From the NCBI GenBank assembly GCA_958370785.1, contig CATXKN010000002.1:186001-250000 (forward strand): 64,000 bases of DNA, in the 5' to 3' direction. This DNA comes from an uncultured Collinsella sp. Lineage in GTDB: Bacteria; Actinomycetota; Coriobacteriia; Coriobacteriales; Coriobacteriaceae. The position numbers were made by a program, and so were the translations under genes. The notes under the pieces were generated by a model. That model was given only the letters and a program-made list of their open reading frames with translations, searched no databases and was not told the DNA's origin. Below are positions 26,125 to 35,186 of this stretch, one piece after another (positions within the stretch are counted from its first letter, which is position 1; each line of letters begins with the position of its first letter).

Positions 26125-27201
26125 ATGTTAATTGGAACCATCACTTTTCACGGAGCGCTTAATTTTGGCTCTGCGCTGCAGGCTTATGCACTTCAGAGTG
26201 TTTTGACTCTCATGGGGCATGAGGTGAGGATCATTGATTATCGAGCTCGAGATTACGAGCAGTATCGTTTGCTGCAGCTGCATCATCCTAAAACTACATT
26301 GAGAGTTCTATGCCGGTTGAGCCGCTTCTCTTCTAGAAAAGCTTCATTTAAACGATTTGCAAATAGTTTTTACAACTTGACTTCTGAATCCGTGTCTTGG
26401 AAAAACGAAACTTCTTTATCTGAAATGGTTGATAAGTTTGATTGCTTTATCTGTGGCAGTGATCAGATTTGGAATCTCGATTGTACTGTCGGAGTGGTCG
26501 AGCCATATTTTCTATCTTTTGCGGGAAACAAGCGTCGCGTAGCCTATGCGCCCAGTTTGGCCCATACGTCCTTTAAGCCGGAGAACTTTGATAAGGAGCT
26601 TGTTGCCAGACTTCTTTCTAAATTCGATTATCTGTCCGTCCGTGAAGAGGAGACGATTCCGCTCTTTCAGCCGCTTGTTGATAAACCCATTGATGTAGTT
26701 CTTGACCCTACGCTTCTTCTGAATGCTGCTGATTACGCTGGGATGACGTCGAAGATGCTTCTTCAAGGCGAGTATATCTTCATGTATTTGCTGCGTGAGT
26801 GTCCTGAGCTCATCGAGAGCACCGCAGCGACGGCAGAGACGACAGGCATGAAGGTCGCTTATATTTCTGAGAAAGATCTGGACATCCCAAATTCAGTTAA
26901 CCTATTTGGCATTGGTCCTGAGGAGTTCGTCTCGCTTATTGCGCACGCAAGCCTTATTCTTACCAACTCCTTTCATGCAACCGTATTCTCAGTTCTCTTT
27001 CATAGGCCCTTCCGCGTATATGCGACAGATAAGTCTGGTGCGCGTATGCGCGACTTGCTGAGTAATATCGGGCTGTCTGACCGTTGCGTCGATGTTATGT
27101 GCGCCGACGATATTGCCCCTTGTGACTGGAGTGACGTGGACTCTCGCCTGGATTCTCTGCGGGAGCATTCCTGGGCTTATCTTAGAAAGGCGCTTTCGTA
27201 A
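26125..27201 (+). CDS. Polysaccharide pyruvyl transferase family protein
   Basis: Predicted to add pyruvate ketals (from PEP) to sugars of the repeat unit; 358 aa, Pfam PS_pyruv_trans type. Typical features are the N-terminal NFGSALQAYALQSVL, IDYRARDY, CGSDQIWNLDC, YAPSLAHTSF and the C-terminal LILTNSFHATVFSVLFHRPF. It lies 3 bp after the GT2 gene, and its stop TAA overlaps the flippase ATG. Pyruvylation would make the polymer acidic. It occurs alongside an FrhB-like protein, a common pairing in Firmicutes and Actinobacteria polysaccharide loci. Confidence 0.87.
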   Translation: MLIGTITFHGALNFGSALQAYALQSVLTLMGHEVRIIDYRARDYEQYRLLQLHHPKTTLRVLCRLSRFSSRKASFKRFANSFYNLTSESVSWKNETSLSEMVDKFDCFICGSDQIWNLDCTVGVVEPYFLSFAGNKRRVAYAPSLAHTSFKPENFDKELVARLLSKFDYLSVREEETIPLFQPLVDKPIDVVLDPTLLLNAADYAGMTSKMLLQGEYIFMYLLRECPELIESTAATAETTGMKVAYISEKDLDIPNSVNLFGIGPEEFVSLIAHASLILTNSFHATVFSVLFHRPFRVYATDKSGARMRDLLSNIGLSDRCVDVMCADDIAPCDWSDVDSRLDSLREHSWAYLRKALS

Positions 27202-28604
27202 TGGGGGAGACGCGTCGACTTATTAAGAACACTGGCATTATTGCGGTGGGCGGAATGGCAACCAAGCTTGTTTCGTTTCTTCTGCTGCCGCTCTATACTT
27301 CAGTTCTTTCCACTGGCGACTATGGTACCGTCGACTATATCAACACTATCGCCCTGTTTTGCGTTCCCGCCGTTTCTCTGCTTATGGACGAAGCACTCTT
27401 CCGGTTCCTCATCGACTGTCGCACCGATGGGGATCGGTCTAAGGCCGTGACCGCGTCTTGCGCTGTTCTTCTTGCTGGCTGCGCGTGCTTTGCGGTCTTG
27501 GCGATTCTGGCCTGGTTGCTATTTAGGCCAGAAAATCTTGGCTGGGTCGTGGGGCTTGTTATTGCTGGTGCGCTTCTGCAGATGGCTTCGGCGGTCCTAC
27601 GTGGTTTCGGTGATACCGTGGGATATTCCGTCATGAACTTCACTGCGAGCGCTCTTACCATCGTGTTAAACGTTCTGTTTATCGCCGTGTTGCGCTGGGG
27701 CGTGGTGGGCATGCTTTCTGCCACGGTCATTGCGCAGGGCGGTGTTGCCCTCACGTTCATGGTCATGCGGAAGCTCTGGCGTTATATCGATCCGTCGGCT
27801 TTCTCCATTTCCTATGCTCGAGACCTCCTGCGGTATTCCTTTCCGCTCATTCCCAACAAGGTTTCCTGGACTATTAATAACCTGCTGGACAGGCTCATTA
27901 TCATGAACACGCTCGGGGCTTCCGCTGCCGGCGTGTACGCCGTTTCTTACAAGTTCCCCGGTGTCATGGACCAGGTGTATGGCTTCTTCTACCAGTCCTG
28001 GAAGGAGAGCTCGGCGCGCGCCCTCAACTCCGATGAGGACGAGTCGGCTTTCTATAACTCTGTGTATCGTGCGCTCAGGCGTTTCATGATGAGCGTTGTT
28101 CTGCTTATGTCCGCGCTTATGCCCCTCGTGTACGGCATCCTGATCAAGGGCTCATTCGGCGAGGGCCTGCTGTATGTACCGATATTGCTCTTGGCGACGT
28201 ACTTCAGCAACATGTCCGGTTTTTACGGCGGTATTTTCACCGCGCATAAGGAGACTGGAATAATGGGTACTACCACCGCGGTGTCTGCTGCTCTTTGTGC
28301 CGTTCTGTGCATCGTGCTGATTCCGCACTTCGGCCTTTATGGCGCATCTGCTGCAACGCTCTTGGCGATGATTGTGGTGAACGAGTACCGCAGAATTAAA
28401 GTCGCAAAGTTTACGAAGCTTGTCGAAGACCGGGTTGAGCAAGTTTTGACTTTGGTTTCAATTGTCGGCTTATTCTTTTTTTATTATCTGTCTGCTTACG
28501 GTGCGGGCATCTGGAGTGCTATCGCCTGCCTGGCAATTGCTCTGGCTTTTTCCGTTTATATGAATGCCGATATTCTGCGTAAGCTTGTTTCGGCTCGCAA
28601 ATAG
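27201..28604 (+). CDS. Wzx-type oligosaccharide flippase
   Basis: Polytopic membrane protein of 467 aa with about 12-14 hydrophobic segments, MOP/polysaccharide transport superfamily. N-terminal KNTGIIAVGGMATKLVSFLLLPLYTSVLSTGDYGTVDYI is typical of Wzx proteins, including the Y-G-x-V-D-Y segment. It moves undecaprenyl-linked repeat units to the outer face, where Wzy polymerises them. The ATG overlaps the stop of the pyruvyl transferase, indicating coupling. GC content rises again in this gene. Confidence 0.9.
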   Translation: MGETRRLIKNTGIIAVGGMATKLVSFLLLPLYTSVLSTGDYGTVDYINTIALFCVPAVSLLMDEALFRFLIDCRTDGDRSKAVTASCAVLLAGCACFAVLAILAWLLFRPENLGWVVGLVIAGALLQMASAVLRGFGDTVGYSVMNFTASALTIVLNVLFIAVLRWGVVGMLSATVIAQGGVALTFMVMRKLWRYIDPSAFSISYARDLLRYSFPLIPNKVSWTINNLLDRLIIMNTLGASAAGVYAVSYKFPGVMDQVYGFFYQSWKESSARALNSDEDESAFYNSVYRALRRFMMSVVLLMSALMPLVYGILIKGSFGEGLLYVPILLLATYFSNMSGFYGGIFTAHKETGIMGTTTAVSAALCAVLCIVLIPHFGLYGASAATLLAMIVVNEYRRIKVAKFTKLVEDRVEQVLTLVSIVGLFFFYYLSAYGAGIWSAIACLAIALAFSVYMNADILRKLVSARK

Positions 28605-28616
28605 GGGGATAACTGC

Positions 28617-29852
28617 ATGTCTACCGTGAAAAGGGGCGAAGTTCCCACACTGTTTGAGTCGCCATCGCATTGCTGCGGATGCGGGGCATGTGCCGCCGGC
28701 TGCCCGAAAGGTGCCATCACCATGTCCGAGGGGAAGGATGGGTTTGTTCTTCCTGTAATTGATAGCGATCTCTGTATTGGCTGTGGCGCGTGCACGAGGG
28801 CGTGCGGCCTCAACCGGGGGATAGGCTCTAATTCGGCCGGACCGTTCTTTGCCGCTGTTGGTAGGGGCGATGTCTCGGAGTCCGCCTCCGGCGGAGTTTT
28901 CGGTGCCGTTGCGCGTGAGCTTATTTCTTCTGGCGGCGTCGCATATGGTGCTTCCTATGAGCGTGAGGGGAATACGCTTCGAGTGTTGCATAGTCGTGCG
29001 GCAAGCGTTGATGAGCTGTCTCCGCTTCTTAACTCCAAATATGTGCAGAGCGATGCCGGAGTTTGCTTTGCCGATGTTAAGGCGGACCTTCGTGATGGAA
29101 GGCGGGTCTTGTTCTGCGGAACTCCCTGCCAGGTTGCCGGCCTTAGGGGCTTCCTCGGGCGCGATTATGAGAACCTGACAACCGTTGACCTTGTCTGCCA
29201 TGGTGTTCCTTCCGGCCGTATGTTTGCGGACTGCGTTGAGGACTATGGCAAGCAGCTTGGGTCTCCCGTGGTTGATTTCCGGTTTAGGTGCAAGCGCGAG
29301 GGATGGGGCCACTCCCTTCTTCTTCTTCTTCTTCTTCTTGAGGATGGAAGAGAGGTCACCATTCCTGCGGCAAAATCTCCCTACTACGACATGTTCCTGA
29401 ACCTTAAGACGCTTCGCGACAGCTGCTATAGGTGCCCCTATGCAGGTAGATTCCGCGCTGGCGATCTTACCATCGGCGACTTTTGGGGCGTCGACGTTAA
29501 TAGGCCCGACGTTCTGAAAGATGCTGAGAAGTTCAATCAGATGAAGGGCGTCTCCTGCTTGCTGGTGAATAACGACCGCGGTAGGGAGTTTATTGAATTC
29601 TGCAACGCTCTGGACTTGTATCCCGTTGAATTTGACGATATCGCTAAGGGCAACGACCAGCTCCGCCACCCGAGTGTTCTTCCCAAGGATAGGGAGCTAT
29701 ATATCGACGCTTACGCCAATGGTGGCTGGGACGCCGTGGAGCGACTCTACAAGAAGCGTGAGCGCGGCGTTGTGTTTTATGCCAAGAAGGCTGTAAGGAC
29801 TGTTTTGCCTGCATCGGCCGTTCGAACACTTAAAAAGGCACTTGGAAAATAA
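28617..29852 (+). CDS. FrhB-like iron-sulfur flavoprotein of the polysaccharide locus
   Basis: Coenzyme F420 hydrogenase/dehydrogenase beta-subunit family, 411 aa. Two [4Fe-4S] ferredoxin motifs stand at the N-terminus (CCGCGACAAGCPKG and CIGCGACTRACG). FrhB N- and C-terminal domains follow, with VLFCGTPCQVAGLRGFLG and LTIGDFWGV. Members linked to pyruvyl transferases are widespread in EPS loci, where the electron donor and exact reaction are not settled. An in-frame (CTT)8 tract at 29316-29339 encodes eight leucines. It is the last recognisable gene of the locus. Confidence 0.85.
   Translation: MSTVKRGEVPTLFESPSHCCGCGACAAGCPKGAITMSEGKDGFVLPVIDSDLCIGCGACTRACGLNRGIGSNSAGPFFAAVGRGDVSESASGGVFGAVARELISSGGVAYGASYEREGNTLRVLHSRAASVDELSPLLNSKYVQSDAGVCFADVKADLRDGRRVLFCGTPCQVAGLRGFLGRDYENLTTVDLVCHGVPSGRMFADCVEDYGKQLGSPVVDFRFRCKREGWGHSLLLLLLLLEDGREVTIPAAKSPYYDMFLNLKTLRDSCYRCPYAGRFRAGDLTIGDFWGVDVNRPDVLKDAEKFNQMKGVSCLLVNNDRGREFIEFCNALDLYPVEFDDIAKGNDQLRHPSVLPKDRELYIDAYANGGWDAVERLYKKRERGVVFYAKKAVRTVLPASAVRTLKKALGK
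29316..29339 (+). repeat. (CTT)8 trinucleotide microsatellite inside the FrhB-like gene
   Basis: Eight perfect CTT repeats in frame encode Leu8 (positions about 234-241). Because the unit is a triplet, length changes would alter the leucine run without breaking the frame. Confidence 0.9.
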
Positions 29853-29896
29853 GCACAGCTATCCATTCTTCAAAAACTGACTGACCCGTCGATTAC

Positions 29897-29935
29897 CCCT
29901 TGCGCGTTCTTTGAGTTGTGAAATACGCGCAAGGG
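29897..29935 (+). terminator. Hairpin at the end of the polysaccharide locus
   Basis: CCCTTGCGCGT (29897-29907) pairs perfectly with ACGCGCAAGGG (29925-29935), separated by 17 nt. The tail GATAATGC is not U-rich, so it may be a terminator of moderate strength or a processing stem. A second pairing around 29944-29998 (CGCGGGCT / AGCCCGCG) follows. Confidence 0.5.
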
Positions 29936-30000
29936 ATAATGCTACGCGGGCTTTAATTCTGCGATCGTTTACTCTTTTCGCTCTGCGATGTAGCCCGCGA

Positions 30001-30470
30001 GATCGCGTCGAAAATGTTGGTGTAAGGGTGACACCCTAGCGCTCGTTTAACGAAGAACGGCCTTCGTCCTAGAATCTGAAATAACCACAACAACAGGTTC
30101 TAGGAAAGGACGAAGACCGCTATGGAAATCCTATCAGACCCGACGCCGGACATGTTCGCCATGCCCCGTTTCGACGACGGCGCCATCGACATGCAGGAGC
30201 TGCTTCGCAGACTAGCTGAGCAGGTCGTGAACGCCGTGATGGACGCCGAGGCCGACCAGCTGTGCGGCGGCGGGGCGAACAGCCGAAACGGCTACCGCGA
30301 GAGGTCGCTCGCCACCTGCGTCGGCACGCTGACGCTGCGCATCCCCAAGCTGCGCTCCGGCAGCTTCTTCCCGGAGGACGTGCTCGAGCGCCACCGGCAC
30401 CAGCACACGCAAGGTGCAGCGCGTCGCGGAGAAGATGGGAGCCTCTAGGCTCTTCAAGGACCGGTGAGCG
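30001..30470 (+). mobile_element. IS256-family element, left-end fragment (decayed)
   Basis: The first about 120 bp (from GATCGCGTCGAAAATG) and the transposase start match, in inverted orientation, the fragment ending at 36728. The leader contains an imperfect stem between CTTCGTCCTAGAA (about 30062-30074) and TTCTAGGAAAGGACGAAG (about 30095-30112). Only about 470 bp remain of an element that should be about 1.3 kb; the right end is missing. Confidence 0.75.
30122..30467 (+). pseudogene. IS256-family (mutator-type) transposase fragment
   Basis: ATG 30122 opens a frame reading MPRFDDGAIDMQELLRRLAE and CGGGANSRNGYRERSL...GTLTLRIPKLRSGSFFPEDVLERHRH, typical of the N-terminal third of IS256-family transposases. 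After about residue 96 the family-like continuation TRKVQRVAEKMGASRLFKDR is in another frame and stops at 30467, so there is at least one frameshift and a large 3' deletion. The DDE catalytic domain is absent. Not functional. Confidence 0.8.
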
Positions 30471-30660
30471 CAATTATGCTGACATGGAGTCCAAGTCTTG
30501 TGAACTGACAGCTCTGGGCAAGCAGTATTGGCGCCTTGCCTATACGGGTAAGATTTAGCTGCTTGTCGGATTCAATTGCTTTGCTTTCCAGACAAGTCAA
30601 TAATCTAATGGATGTTTTTTCAGTCGCTTTAGCCTTGTCTGTATATAGGGTGTGTTGTAA

Positions 30661-31467
30661 ATGCTGTTCAACTTAATTGTTCGTGCCAATGAGACGCAGC
30701 CAATGTTGCCTTCTAGGATGTTCGAGGGAACTCCTGAGCAGTTGACGAGCGCCTATAGGACTGGCACCGGTTTTGACTTTAATGCTCTTGCTCAGCTTCC
30801 TACTGTTATGACGCGCGAATTTGAGTCGGATGATATGGGTGCCGTGGCCACGCTAGGATATATGGATGCCCCGTCTATCAACCCCGTGATCTCCAAGCCT
30901 ATTCTACGGTTTCCATCGCAGGCATTGTTGAATCTTGGTCTACTTGACGAGAACTGCTGGCAAAACAAACGTACTCATTGGAGACTTTGCGAAGGAGATC
31001 CTTTTCGCCTGTTCTCAAAGTCTCTTGATAACTCCACCTTGGCGATCGAACCTAAAAGGTCTAGTGCTTGTGACCCAAATCTAATTGCCGTCATGATGCC
31101 ATTCACCGATGACCCTTCAATAGATCCTGTATATTCGGCGTTGGTCGAAGGCTCTAAGAGGGCGGGTAAGAATTGTAAACGCGTAGACGAGATATTGACT
31201 CCCACAGATATTACGGAAGACATATTTAAACTGATTGCGTCTAGCTCTTCGGTAATTGCAGACATTACTGGCCTGAATTCAAATGTTATGTTCGAAGCGG
31301 GCTATGCGATTGGAATGGGCAAGCGGACCGTTTTGATACATCAAGATGATGTTCCTAAACTGCCTTTTGATGTCAGTCACAGGAGGGTATTTACCTATAA
31401 GCGGAATAAGGACGGATTGGCGATACTTTCAGACAGGATTTTCAAAATATTGACGAATGCTCAATGA
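30661..31467 (+). CDS. Protein with C-terminal nucleotide-fold (TIR/deoxyribosyltransferase-like) domain
   Basis: Protein of 268 aa. The N-terminal about 140 residues are not recognised. The C-terminal half has the pattern LIAVMMPFTDDPSIDPVYSAL ... RVDEIL ... DIFKLIASSSSVIADITGLNSNVMFEAGYAIGMGKRTVLIHQ. This resembles Rossmann-like nucleotide-processing domains (nucleoside 2-deoxyribosyltransferase/TIR-like) often found in defence-linked proteins. The acidic FEAGYA segment may supply a catalytic Glu. It stands alone after the IS fragment and is moderately AT-rich. A defence role is inferred from fold and island context only. Confidence 0.6.
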   Translation: MLFNLIVRANETQPMLPSRMFEGTPEQLTSAYRTGTGFDFNALAQLPTVMTREFESDDMGAVATLGYMDAPSINPVISKPILRFPSQALLNLGLLDENCWQNKRTHWRLCEGDPFRLFSKSLDNSTLAIEPKRSSACDPNLIAVMMPFTDDPSIDPVYSALVEGSKRAGKNCKRVDEILTPTDITEDIFKLIASSSSVIADITGLNSNVMFEAGYAIGMGKRTVLIHQDDVPKLPFDVSHRRVFTYKRNKDGLAILSDRIFKILTNAQ

Positions 31468-31647
31468 GTGTTTGCCCGTTTGACCATTGCTGAATATCGT
31501 TAATCAGTATCGCCGGTATTGCGTATGGGTCCCGGTATCCGTTGTTACGAGTTTCCGGCCTCACTGAGCCGTTGCGTGTTGTCCTCGCTCATGCCAATCC
31601 AGGCCCGTTGCCCCGTCCTGTTCGAAGGGTGGGGCACCCGTCGCCGT

Positions 31648-32964
31648 CTAGAGCTCGAAGCCTGGGTTCATATCGGCATCAATGGAAAAGCTCTCTTCCT
31701 TGGCATCAAGGTGCTGCTGAATGCGGTCGGCGTACTTCTCTGCCCATTCGTCCGCCTTGCCATTTCGCACAAAGTAATTGTTGGATAGGTCGGTCGAGTG
31801 GTAGGCGTAGTCGTCCTTTTGGTAGTTTGCCGTGTGGTCTGAGTGGGCGATTGCCATGAGCTCGTCGGTCAGGCCAAAGTACAGATGGCGCTGGTCCAGG
31901 TCCCCGTACCACTTGTCGCTGGTGTCGTCCCAGGTTAGGTCCATCTGGCACCATTTGCTGTCGATCTTTACGGCGTTCCAGGTGTGGCCGTTGCCGGTGA
32001 TGCGGCCGTTGGCGATGCCCGCGGCGTCAATGAGCTTGGAGTAGATGCGCTGGTAGCTCTCGCAGGTGCCCTGGTGGCGCGTGAGGCCGCTTTCGGCCGA
32101 GCACCTGTTGAGGTTGTGGTCGTACTCCAGCTGGTCAAGCGTCCAGTCGTGGAGCCACAGTGCCATGTCGTATTCCGAGCCGTTTGTCTGTTGCCTGCAC
32201 TGGTCCACGGCGTTGTTGACGATCTGCGTGACGCTTGGGCGGGCGGCGTCGTTTACGGTCACCTCCGCCGTGGTGCGCAGGTAGTAGATTCCCTTGTCGT
32301 TTTGGGGGTCGTATCTGTCGTTGTCCATAAAGTAGAAGTAGATGCGGTACGTGCCCGATGCCGTGAAGTCAAATGTAAAGTCGTGGCCGGTGGCGCCCAG
32401 GCTGTGGTAGCTGCCCCATGCCGGGCGCGACGGGTCGCAGACGCTTTCCTGGCTGCCGCCGTCCCAATAGGTGGGTACGTCCATGCGCGCCTTGGCCTGG
32501 GACGAGCCGTTGGTCTGGGTTACGTGGAAGGTCGTCGCGGCGCCCGCGGGGGCGTCGTTCCACGAGACGGTGAAGGTGACGCCGTTTTGGGTTGCCGTGG
32601 CGGAGTGGGCGTAGGTGGTTTGTGACGTGGTGGAGATGGTCTCGGGCGTTCCGTTGGTTTGGGCGCGGAGGGATGGGGCGGTGGTGCCGGGCGTGGCGGC
32701 GTCTGCGGTGTTGGCGTCCGCGGGGTCGGTCTGGCTGGTGCCGGTAGATGTTGCGGTGCTGTCCTCTGCGGAATCTGCTGTCGCATTTGTGTTGGTGCCG
32801 TCTTCGGCTTCGCCTGTGTCGATGCTCGTGGCGTCGGCTTGCGCCTGCTGCTCGGTTGTCGCTCGAGGCTGAATGGCTTCCGCAATGGCCGCCATGGGTA
32901 GCGTCGAGCTGACCATGGACGTGCACGCGATCGCGCAGAGCAGGTAGTAAAGGGGTCGTTTCAT
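31648..32964 (-). CDS. Secreted transglutaminase-like domain protein
   Basis: 438 aa with a signal peptide (MKRPLYYLLCAIACTSMVSS...AIAEA), a long Thr/Ala/Asp-rich linker (about 30-115) and a beta-rich middle domain. A C-terminal transglutaminase-like core has the triad pattern Cys in HQGTCESYQ, His in GNGHTWNAV and Asp in CQMDLTWDD. Start ATG 32964 has AGAGG upstream; an in-frame start at 33027 would place 21 residues before the signal peptide. No sortase motif or C-terminal anchor is seen. Probably an extracellular protease or protein-crosslinking enzyme; substrate unknown. Confidence 0.82.
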   Translation of the reverse strand: MKRPLYYLLCAIACTSMVSSTLPMAAIAEAIQPRATTEQQAQADATSIDTGEAEDGTNTNATADSAEDSTATSTGTSQTDPADANTADAATPGTTAPSLRAQTNGTPETISTTSQTTYAHSATATQNGVTFTVSWNDAPAGAATTFHVTQTNGSSQAKARMDVPTYWDGGSQESVCDPSRPAWGSYHSLGATGHDFTFDFTASGTYRIYFYFMDNDRYDPQNDKGIYYLRTTAEVTVNDAARPSVTQIVNNAVDQCRQQTNGSEYDMALWLHDWTLDQLEYDHNLNRCSAESGLTRHQGTCESYQRIYSKLIDAAGIANGRITGNGHTWNAVKIDSKWCQMDLTWDDTSDKWYGDLDQRHLYFGLTDELMAIAHSDHTANYQKDDYAYHSTDLSNNYFVRNGKADEWAEKYADRIQQHLDAKEESFSIDADMNPGFEL

Positions 32965-33147
32965 AGCGGAGCCTCTCGGTGAGCAGCCAATAGGGTCCGA
33001 AGGCAGCTCCAGGCCAGCACTCCGCACATATTTTGTTTCGGTTTATTTTACGGGAACCCCAGTCAACATCAGCGAACTTTCTGGGGGATGTTGGGGAGGG
33101 GAGGGATGCTTGATTGCCCGGTGACGTTGTGGATCGCGTCGGGTTGA

Positions 33148-33819
33148 CTATGCTCGATGCGGCAACTCCAGCATGAGGCCGTCTTGCGCCTCTTCGAGGC
33201 TCGGCACCGAGGCCTTCCAGGAAAAGTCCGCGAGGCTGCTGCTTAGGTCAAGCACTGCATGGCCGTACTTTTCAATTTTGCAGCCAGGGTGATTCTCGTC
33301 TGGTAAAAGGCGACATTCGACCGGCTGCGACCCGATGATTCGATACTCCTTCTGATATGCGTATTTGGGCGTTTTGATAACGAGATTGTGCGGGATGCCC
33401 TCAAAGATCTCGCGGATCAGTTTTGGCCCGGGGACGCCGTAGGAGATGGGACCGTGGGCGTAGATGCTTCCGTCGTCGGAGGTTTGTCTGTCGGCAAGGC
33501 ACGCGAAGCAGTCGTACTGCACGATGCCGATCCACCCGTCTGCGCACCCGAACTCCTGGATCATGCGTATCGGGATTTTCGCGGCGTTGTCGACGATATC
33601 GTTCTCGCGGACCGTGTACATGCAGTAGATGGGGAGGCAAGTATATCCGTAGAGACACACCCCAGGAGCCATGGACGCCTCGAGCGGATCGCCCTGCTCG
33701 CCAGGCAGGCCATGGTAGTAGCCGCCCGCGTTCATGTAGAGGCGACCGTTTATCAAGTCGTCGATGTATGCCTCTCTGGGTGCGAACTTGAGTAGGTATG
33801 CGATGTCGTTGTTGGGCAT
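33148..33819 (-). CDS. Unknown protein; intact member of a locally decayed family
   Basis: Protein of 223 aa with no signal peptide or membrane segment. The N-terminus reads AYLLKFAPREAYIDDLINGRLYMNAGGYYHGLPGEQGDPLEAS, a layout loosely like DUF2971-type proteins of accessory regions; this is a weak resemblance. AAAGGAAAC lies upstream of the ATG. Fragments clearly related to its N-terminus (38640-38830) and C-terminus (40610-40712) occur elsewhere in this island on the same strand, so the gene has been duplicated and lost repeatedly. Function unknown. Confidence 0.65.
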   Translation of the reverse strand: MPNNDIAYLLKFAPREAYIDDLINGRLYMNAGGYYHGLPGEQGDPLEASMAPGVCLYGYTCLPIYCMYTVRENDIVDNAAKIPIRMIQEFGCADGWIGIVQYDCFACLADRQTSDDGSIYAHGPISYGVPGPKLIREIFEGIPHNLVIKTPKYAYQKEYRIIGSQPVECRLLPDENHPGCKIEKYGHAVLDLSSSLADFSWKASVPSLEEAQDGLMLELPHRA

Positions 33820-34069
33820 GGTGTTTCCTTTCTTTGGTAGTGATGTCCCGGGTCGCTTTGTGCGTCCGGGTTGCTTGCTACCAAGGTAAGGGCGTCTGGT
33901 GGACCCTCGTGCCGTAGTGGTGTGTGGCGAGTACCACCGAGTTTGTGGTTCTTTGCGGTGATTGGTTGACCGAGTTCAAGAACCTAAATAATTGTTATCG
34001 ACTGATCATTGCGCTTGCGCATGCGGTCTGTATGGCCTGAAGGTTTGAAGGCGCGATGCCGAACTTCCT

Positions 34070-34900
34070 CTAACATGGTATTGGGTCAGCGAGGAATGTC
34101 ATAATTTGCCCTTGCATTTCCAAAAGCTCCGGATCAGGCTCCAAACTTCCGAGGTTCATCAATTTGTAGAGGTGTGCCCCATAGCCTATTAGCGACAGGG
34201 CATTGGGGTTAATGCCTGCGGAATCCAGTATTGCTTCAGATGAACCCAAGAGGCTCATCTGATACATTTCAAATATCTCAGCTGCAATTGTGACGTTCTC
34301 AACTCCTGAAACCGACATATAGGCACCTTTCTTAAAAAAGTTGATTGATGGCGTCATTGACCGTGCCTGACACATGAATCCCGTGACGCTCAGAATGACA
34401 ATCTGTCGATAGGTAAGTTGCTCGGCAATTTTAATGAGATGGTTCGCGATGGGCCTGCTAATCTCTGGATGGAAGAGGATGTTTGCATACAGCCTTGAGA
34501 GATAGACGGTCTTTTTCTCCTCGTGTTCTCTTTGGGCAGCTAGTAATGTGCCTTCAAGAAGTTCCTCACTGGCCGGACGCCCACTATCGCTCGCTTCGAA
34601 AAAGTTGTCGTTTCTGGGAATCTCGCCGTGGCTGATTTTTTCTTCTAGGATTTCCTTTGCCTTGCTGTATACAGCTCCGATCCTTTGCTCTTCCAACGGC
34701 GTAAGGGTCCGTTTCTCTATCTCTTTCCCCATCCTTTGAAACATATGCTCTATGGCTGTCGTGACGAGGCTTCCGGCAATAGCGCCTTCGGGACCACCGA
34801 TTGCCCCGCCTAGGATTCCGCCAGCAACGGCACCTGCGGCGCTGCCGGCATATTCACTAACGTTGTCAACGATGGCCTTCTTTGCATCATCATGATTCAC
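34070..34900 (-). CDS. Unknown protein with N-terminal glycine-zipper segment
   Basis: 276 aa. Residues about 17-45 form a glycine-zipper-like hydrophobic stretch (AGSAAGAVAGGILGGAIGG followed by PEGAIAGS) that could insert in membranes. The rest is helical and soluble-looking, with no motif I recognise. Codon use is AT-richer than in the housekeeping genes. It sits between an unknown gene and another unknown AT-rich gene in the accessory island. A membrane-acting effector is conceivable but unproven. The 286 bp between it and the next gene (34901-35186) show no feature. Confidence 0.6.
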   Translation of the reverse strand: MNHDDAKKAIVDNVSEYAGSAAGAVAGGILGGAIGGPEGAIAGSLVTTAIEHMFQRMGKEIEKRTLTPLEEQRIGAVYSKAKEILEEKISHGEIPRNDNFFEASDSGRPASEELLEGTLLAAQREHEEKKTVYLSRLYANILFHPEISRPIANHLIKIAEQLTYRQIVILSVTGFMCQARSMTPSINFFKKGAYMSVSGVENVTIAAEIFEMYQMSLLGSSEAILDSAGINPNALSLIGYGAHLYKLMNLGSLEPDPELLEMQGQIMTFLADPIPC

Positions 34901-35186
34901 GGTTTTCTCCCTGATGGCTTGAAACTACATCTTGAATTTTGGCTATTGTTGAGTTGAGCGTTCTTGTCGTTTGAGCGGTTTCCCTGAGGCGATGGAGCTC
35001 GCTGCTTTGCTAACCTGACGATCTAGGATTTTCTTTAGAGATTAACGTTTCGACGTGTTTTTAAGAACCGAGGGATGAATGTTTCGTAGGGGTAGCTTTA
35101 ATGCTGTGAGGCATGATGACGTGACCGACGCGCCTCATTTTCCTTGAGATAATACATAGTCAACTCTTCTTATAATATGAAAATCC

